A stretch of 61,953 nucleotides of DNA, taken from Nocardia sp. MH4 (lineage in GTDB: Bacteria > Actinomycetota > Actinomycetes > Mycobacteriales > Mycobacteriaceae). The notes under the pieces are model-generated. The model ran no database searches and had not been told where the DNA came from. It saw only the letters and a program-made list of their open reading frames with translations. The stretch lies in NCBI RefSeq assembly GCF_019266065.1, contig NZ_LPNR01000122.1, positions 13,682-75,634 on the forward strand, given 5' to 3'. Made by a program: the position numbers and the translations under genes. Position 1 is the stretch's first letter, and each line of letters begins with the position of its first letter. Below, piece after piece: positions 58,521-61,953 of the stretch.

Positions 58521-60383
58521 GTGGCCGAACCGGACGGTGTTGCGCGCACGATCGACCCCGGCGTGGTGGCGGGCATGCTCGACGAGGTGTACGCGATCTG
58601 CCGCGACGACACCTCGGGTGCGCCCGCCGACTACATCCCCGAGCTGGCCGCGGTCGCGCCCGACTCGTTCGGGTTGTGCCTGGCCACCGCCGACGGGCTG
58701 ATCTACCAGGTCGGCGACACCGATGTCGGGTTCACCATCCAGTCCATCTCCAAGCCGTTCACCTACGCGCTCGCGCTGGCCGACCGCGGTCTGGACGGGG
58801 TGGCCGCGCACATCGATGTCGAACCCTCGGGCGAGCCGTTCAACGAGATCGCCCTCGAGCCCGATACCCAGCGCCCCAGCAATCCGATGATCAACTCCGG
58901 CGCGATCACCGCGGCCTCGCTGATCAACGGCCGCGACGCCGCCGAGAAGTTCGAGCGGGTCCGGCGCTGCTACTCCCGCTTCGCCGGCCGCGAGCTGACG
59001 ATGGACCAGGCGGTCTACGAGTCCGAGGCGCGCACCGGCTACCGCAACCGCGCGATCGGCTACATGCTGCGCTCGGTCGGCATCATCGATGTCGACCCCG
59101 ACGACGCGGTCGACCGCTATTTCCGGCAGTGCTCGATCGAGATCACCTGCGCGGATCTGGCCCTGATGGCGGCGACGCTGGCCGACAACGGGGTCAACCC
59201 GAAGACCAGGGAGCGGGCACTGTCGACCGCGCTGACCGAGCGCGTGCTCAGCGTGATGACGACCTGCGGCATGTACAACGCCGCCGGTGACTGGGTGACC
59301 ACGGTCGGACTGCCCGCCAAGAGCGGCGTCGGCGGCGGGATCATCGCCGTGCTGCCCGGCCAGCTCGGGATCTCGGTGTACTCGCCGCGGCTGGACGGCC
59401 AGGGCAACAGCGTGCGCGGCGTCGCGGCCTGCCGGGAACTGTCGCGGCGCCTGGAACTGCACTTCTGTCACGTGACCCGCGCCGCGCGCACCGCCATCCG
59501 GGCCGACTACTCGGTGGCGCAGGTGCCCTCGCGGCTGCGCCGCTCCCCCGAGGACGCCGCGGTGCTCGCCGACCACGGCGACCGGGCCCGGGTCTACGAA
59601 TTGCACGGCGACCTGCTCTTCGCCGGCGCCGAGCGCACGGTGCGCTCGATCGAGAGCAAGGTCGGCGAACTCGACGCCCTGGTCATCGACCTGCGCCGGG
59701 TGGGCGAGGTGAGCGCGGTGGCGCGCGAGATGCTCGACGCGCTGCAGAACGCACTGGTCCGGCGGGGCAGCCGGGTCGCCCTGGTCGATCCCGAGGCCCG
59801 GCTCGGGCACGAGGCCTCCAGCCTGGACCCCGAGGATCCGCGCGGGCGCGTGTTCGTCGACCGCGACACCGCCACCGAGTGGTGTGAGGACATCATCCTG
59901 GCCCGGCACCGGCCGACCGGCGCCGAGAGCCGCCGCTCGATCCCCCTCGACGAGCACCCGCTGCTGGCCGGTCTCGACCCCGAGAACCGTGGTCTGCTCG
60001 GCAAGGACTTCGAACCGCGGACCTTCGCGCGCGGCGAGGTGATCGCCGAGCGGGGCGATTCGCGCTGCGGGCTGTTCCTGATCCTGGAGGGCCGCGTGCG
60101 GATGACCTTCCCCGGCACCGACGGGCGCGTGCACCGGCTGGTGACGCTGTCGGCGGGGATGACGTTCGGCGAGATCCCGATGCTACTCGGGCAACCGTTC
60201 GTCAACGAGATCATCGCCGAGACGCCGGTGCGGGTGGCGGTGATGCGGCCGGCGGTCTTCGACCAGCTCACCCAGGGCCACCCGCAACTGAAACTGGCCC
60301 TGCTGCAACGCCTCGCCGCGGGCGCCTACGCCCAGATGGAGGCCGCGGTGCGGACGCTGTCGGGCAACGCGGGCAACTACTGA
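58521..60383 (+). CDS. glsA: glutaminase A fused to STAS and cyclic-nucleotide-binding domains
   Basis: A 620-residue fusion. Residues 1-315 are a serine-type glutaminase: QSISKPFTYALAL gives the Ser75-x-x-Lys78 pair, and NPMINSGAITAASLI, AKSGVGGGIIAVLPGQLGIS are other hallmarks. It hydrolyses glutamine to glutamate and ammonia. Residues about 345-450 are a STAS domain (RVYELHGDLLFAGAE, LDALVIDLRRVGEVSAVARE). Residues about 475-610 are a cNMP-binding fold (EVIAERGDSRCGLFLILEGR, MTFGEIPMLLGQPF). The phosphate-cassette Arg-Ala pair is not clear, so cAMP binding is uncertain. Confidence 0.92.
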   Translation: MAEPDGVARTIDPGVVAGMLDEVYAICRDDTSGAPADYIPELAAVAPDSFGLCLATADGLIYQVGDTDVGFTIQSISKPFTYALALADRGLDGVAAHIDVEPSGEPFNEIALEPDTQRPSNPMINSGAITAASLINGRDAAEKFERVRRCYSRFAGRELTMDQAVYESEARTGYRNRAIGYMLRSVGIIDVDPDDAVDRYFRQCSIEITCADLALMAATLADNGVNPKTRERALSTALTERVLSVMTTCGMYNAAGDWVTTVGLPAKSGVGGGIIAVLPGQLGISVYSPRLDGQGNSVRGVAACRELSRRLELHFCHVTRAARTAIRADYSVAQVPSRLRRSPEDAAVLADHGDRARVYELHGDLLFAGAERTVRSIESKVGELDALVIDLRRVGEVSAVAREMLDALQNALVRRGSRVALVDPEARLGHEASSLDPEDPRGRVFVDRDTATEWCEDIILARHRPTGAESRRSIPLDEHPLLAGLDPENRGLLGKDFEPRTFARGEVIAERGDSRCGLFLILEGRVRMTFPGTDGRVHRLVTLSAGMTFGEIPMLLGQPFVNEIIAETPVRVAVMRPAVFDQLTQGHPQLKLALLQRLAAGAYAQMEAAVRTLSGNAGNY

Positions 60384-60450
60384 CGGGGAACTCGGACCCG
60401 CCGCGAGACGTTGGGCAGCACAGCATCCTTCGACCGACAGGAGTACCGCG

Positions 60451-61122
60451 GTGGGCAAGAAGTCCTGGCAGGCGAGCACCACGATGATCGGGCGCGGCAC
60501 GGTGCGCGCGGTTCCCGATCTGATCCGCGTCACCCTGTCGGTGGAATCGCGCGCCGACACCGTCGCCGCCGCCTACGGCCGCGCCGGTGACCGGGTCAGC
60601 GCCGTCGTCGCTGCCCTGCGCGCGGCCGGGGTCAGCGACGCCGACATGGCGACCAGCGGGCTGAGCGTGCGCACCGAGACGGTCTACACCGATCAGGGAC
60701 GCAGCGAGATCTCCGGCTACCTCGCCACCACCGGGCTCAGCATCGCCCTGCGTGACGGCACCGGCACCGAACCGGCCGACACGGTGGCGGCCGCGGTGAC
60801 CGCGGGCGGCGACGACGTCCGCCTCGGCGGGCTGACCCGCGGGATCGCCGACCCCGAGCCGCTGCTCGCCCAGGCCCGCGACGCCGCCTTCGACGACGCG
60901 AAGACCAAGGCCGCGCAGTACGCCGAGCGCGCGGGCGTCACGCTGGGCGCGGTCGTGCAGATCACCGAGGACACCGCCGTGCCGCTCCCCCGCGCCTACG
61001 ACATCAGCGCCGAGATGGACAGTGCGCCGATGCTGATGGCCAGGGCCGCTTCGCCGGTGCCGGTGGTTCCCGGGGAGACCGAGGTCGGTGCCACCGTCCG
61101 GGTCACCTGGGCCCTGGACTGA
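60451..61122 (+). CDS. SIMPL-domain protein (DUF541)
   Basis: A 223-residue SIMPL protein. GRGTVRAVPDLIRVTLSVE opens the domain; AAGVSDADMATSGLSVRTET and ARDAAFDDAKTKAAQYAERA are the conserved blocks. Many relatives are exported, but no signal peptide or membrane helix is seen, so this one is probably cytosolic. GTG 60451 has AGGAG upstream. The function of the family is largely unknown. It follows the glutaminase gene by 67 bases. Confidence 0.88.
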   Translation: MGKKSWQASTTMIGRGTVRAVPDLIRVTLSVESRADTVAAAYGRAGDRVSAVVAALRAAGVSDADMATSGLSVRTETVYTDQGRSEISGYLATTGLSIALRDGTGTEPADTVAAAVTAGGDDVRLGGLTRGIADPEPLLAQARDAAFDDAKTKAAQYAERAGVTLGAVVQITEDTAVPLPRAYDISAEMDSAPMLMARAASPVPVVPGETEVGATVRVTWALD

Positions 61123-61138
61123 TCCGAACCGGGTCGCC

Positions 61139-61200
61139 CGGCAGCGGAGCCCCGGCACGCCTCGGCGGAGTGCTCGCCGAGCGCGGAGGCGCCGCTGCCG
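61139..61200. terminator. two-tier hairpin between SIMPL and methyltransferase genes
   Basis: CGGCAGCGG (61139-61147) pairs with CCGCTGCCG (61192-61200), enclosing a second stem CTCGGCG/CGCCGAG. No T-run. Located between convergent gene ends. Confidence 0.4.
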
Positions 61201-61252
61201 ACGTCCCGCACCGGTCGATGCCGGGTGATCCGGCGGCCCGAACCGTCCTCGC

Positions 61253-61953
61253 TCAGCGGTCGAGCAGGGCGACGCATTCGACGTGGTGGGTCGCCGGGAA
61301 CGCGTCGAAAGCGCGCAGGTCGGCGAGGTGATAGCCCGCGTCGAGATACAACCCGAGATCGCGCGCGAAAGACGCCGGGTCGCACCCGATGTGGACGATC
61401 CGGCGCGGATCGGCGTCGGTGACCGCGGCCACGACCTCCTTGCCCGCACCGGCCCGCGGCGGATCGAGCACCACGACATCGGGTCCGTCGCCGTCGGCGT
61501 GGGCACGCACCCAGCGTTCGACACGATCGGCGCGCAGGTCCAGCCAGGGCAGATCACGCAGCGCGGCGGTGCCGTCGGCGACGGCCGAGCGCGCCGATTC
61601 GACGGCGGCGACCGCACCGGTCTGGCCGGTCTGCTCGGCCAGCCGCGCCGCGAACACGCCGACGCCGGCGTAAAGATCCCAGCCCGAACCGCCGGGAGCC
61701 AGCCCCGACCACTGCGCGACGAGGTCCGAATAGCATTGCGCGGCACCGCGATGCGCCTGCCAGAAGCCGGTGGCCGCCAGTTCCCAGCGCCGGCCCGCCA
61801 CGTACTCCACGGCTCGGCCGGTGCCCGCCATCACCCATTCCTCGCGGGGGGCGTTGGTGGCCGACTTGCGCGCGGCGGCCCGGTCGCGGATCGCGCCGCG
61901 CTCGTCACCGGGGCCGCCGGACTCCCGGCGGCGGGTGGGCCGCTGACCACGGC
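61253..61953 (-). CDS. RlmD/TrmA-like RNA methyltransferase, 5' end outside window
   Basis: The C-terminal 233 residues of a class I RNA (uracil-5) methyltransferase; the frame is open to the right edge. GFWQAHRGAAQCYSDLV, the SAM site WDLYAGVGVFAARLAEQTG, DVVVLDPPRAGAGKEVV and VHIGCDPASFARDLGLYLDAG (cut here to IGCDPASFARDLG) are the family blocks, the last with the catalytic Cys. The Arg-rich sequence before the start of the domain is a linker. It matches Rv2689c. The TRAM domain would lie beyond the window. Confidence 0.9.
   Translation of the reverse strand, partial: RGQRPTRRRESGGPGDERGAIRDRAAARKSATNAPREEWVMAGTGRAVEYVAGRRWELAATGFWQAHRGAAQCYSDLVAQWSGLAPGGSGWDLYAGVGVFAARLAEQTGQTGAVAAVESARSAVADGTAALRDLPWLDLRADRVERWVRAHADGDGPDVVVLDPPRAGAGKEVVAAVTDADPRRIVHIGCDPASFARDLGLYLDAGYHLADLRAFDAFPATHHVECVALLDR

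Overview
The window is high-GC actinobacterial DNA from a mycolic-acid lineage, most likely Nocardia, with Rhodococcus or a related genus as the alternative. The evidence is the many GTG/TTG starts, the phosphatidylinositol-mannoside (PIM) genes, an AftC-type arabinofuranosyltransferase and coproporphyrin-branch haem genes. Two blocks also keep the gene order known from Mycobacterium tuberculosis: 4.5-13.3 kb matches Rv2606c-Rv2614c, and 36.6-58.3 kb matches Rv2670c-Rv2682c. No phage, transposon, CRISPR array or rRNA was seen.

Layout. 0-4.4 kb is accessory: a partial lipoprotein, a short-chain dehydrogenase (SDR) without its catalytic Tyr/Lys, a TauE-LysR-IMPase group, and the scar of a deleted TetR/divergent-gene pair. 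4.5-13.3 kb holds pdxS, a winged-helix protein and the tightly overlapping thrS-HIT-pgsA-patA-pimA-Nudix operon (inner-leaflet PIM synthesis). 13.4-20 kb holds an FhuF-like Fe-S protein, two tandem SulP-carbonic anhydrase fusions and a two-repeat membrane protein. 20-24 kb is a three-gene MoxR/VWA cassette with its own promoter and an apparent leaderless 13-codon leader peptide. 24-26.6 kb has a long GAPDH and four tRNA genes. 26.7-33.4 kb has a second-type MraY, a sigma-4-like protein convergent with a CoiA-like nuclease, and a 1031-residue repeat protein.

33.5-36.6 kb holds a LysR regulator, a flavin monooxygenase and an acetyltransferase. 36.6-48.9 kb is a conserved block: secreted phosphatase, ZapE, RibD-like reductase, a hydrolase-fold lipoprotein lacking its nucleophile, AftC, MsrB, ChdC, HemY, HemE, a DUF3000 protein and RNase D. 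49-54.6 kb is an ABC importer divergent from a DcuS/DcuR-type two-component system. The end carries a membrane protein, a methyltransferase, dxs, a glutaminase-STAS-cNMP fusion, a SIMPL protein and a partial RNA methyltransferase.

The strongest leads for something undescribed are the leader-peptide-coupled MoxR/VWA cassette (20.0-24.0 kb), the convergent HTH/nuclease pair (27.8-30.0 kb), the histidine kinase with a large insertion inside its ATP-binding domain, and a recurring promoter architecture in which a -10 hexamer sits exactly six bases before the start codon (leaderless mRNA) at about ten genes.
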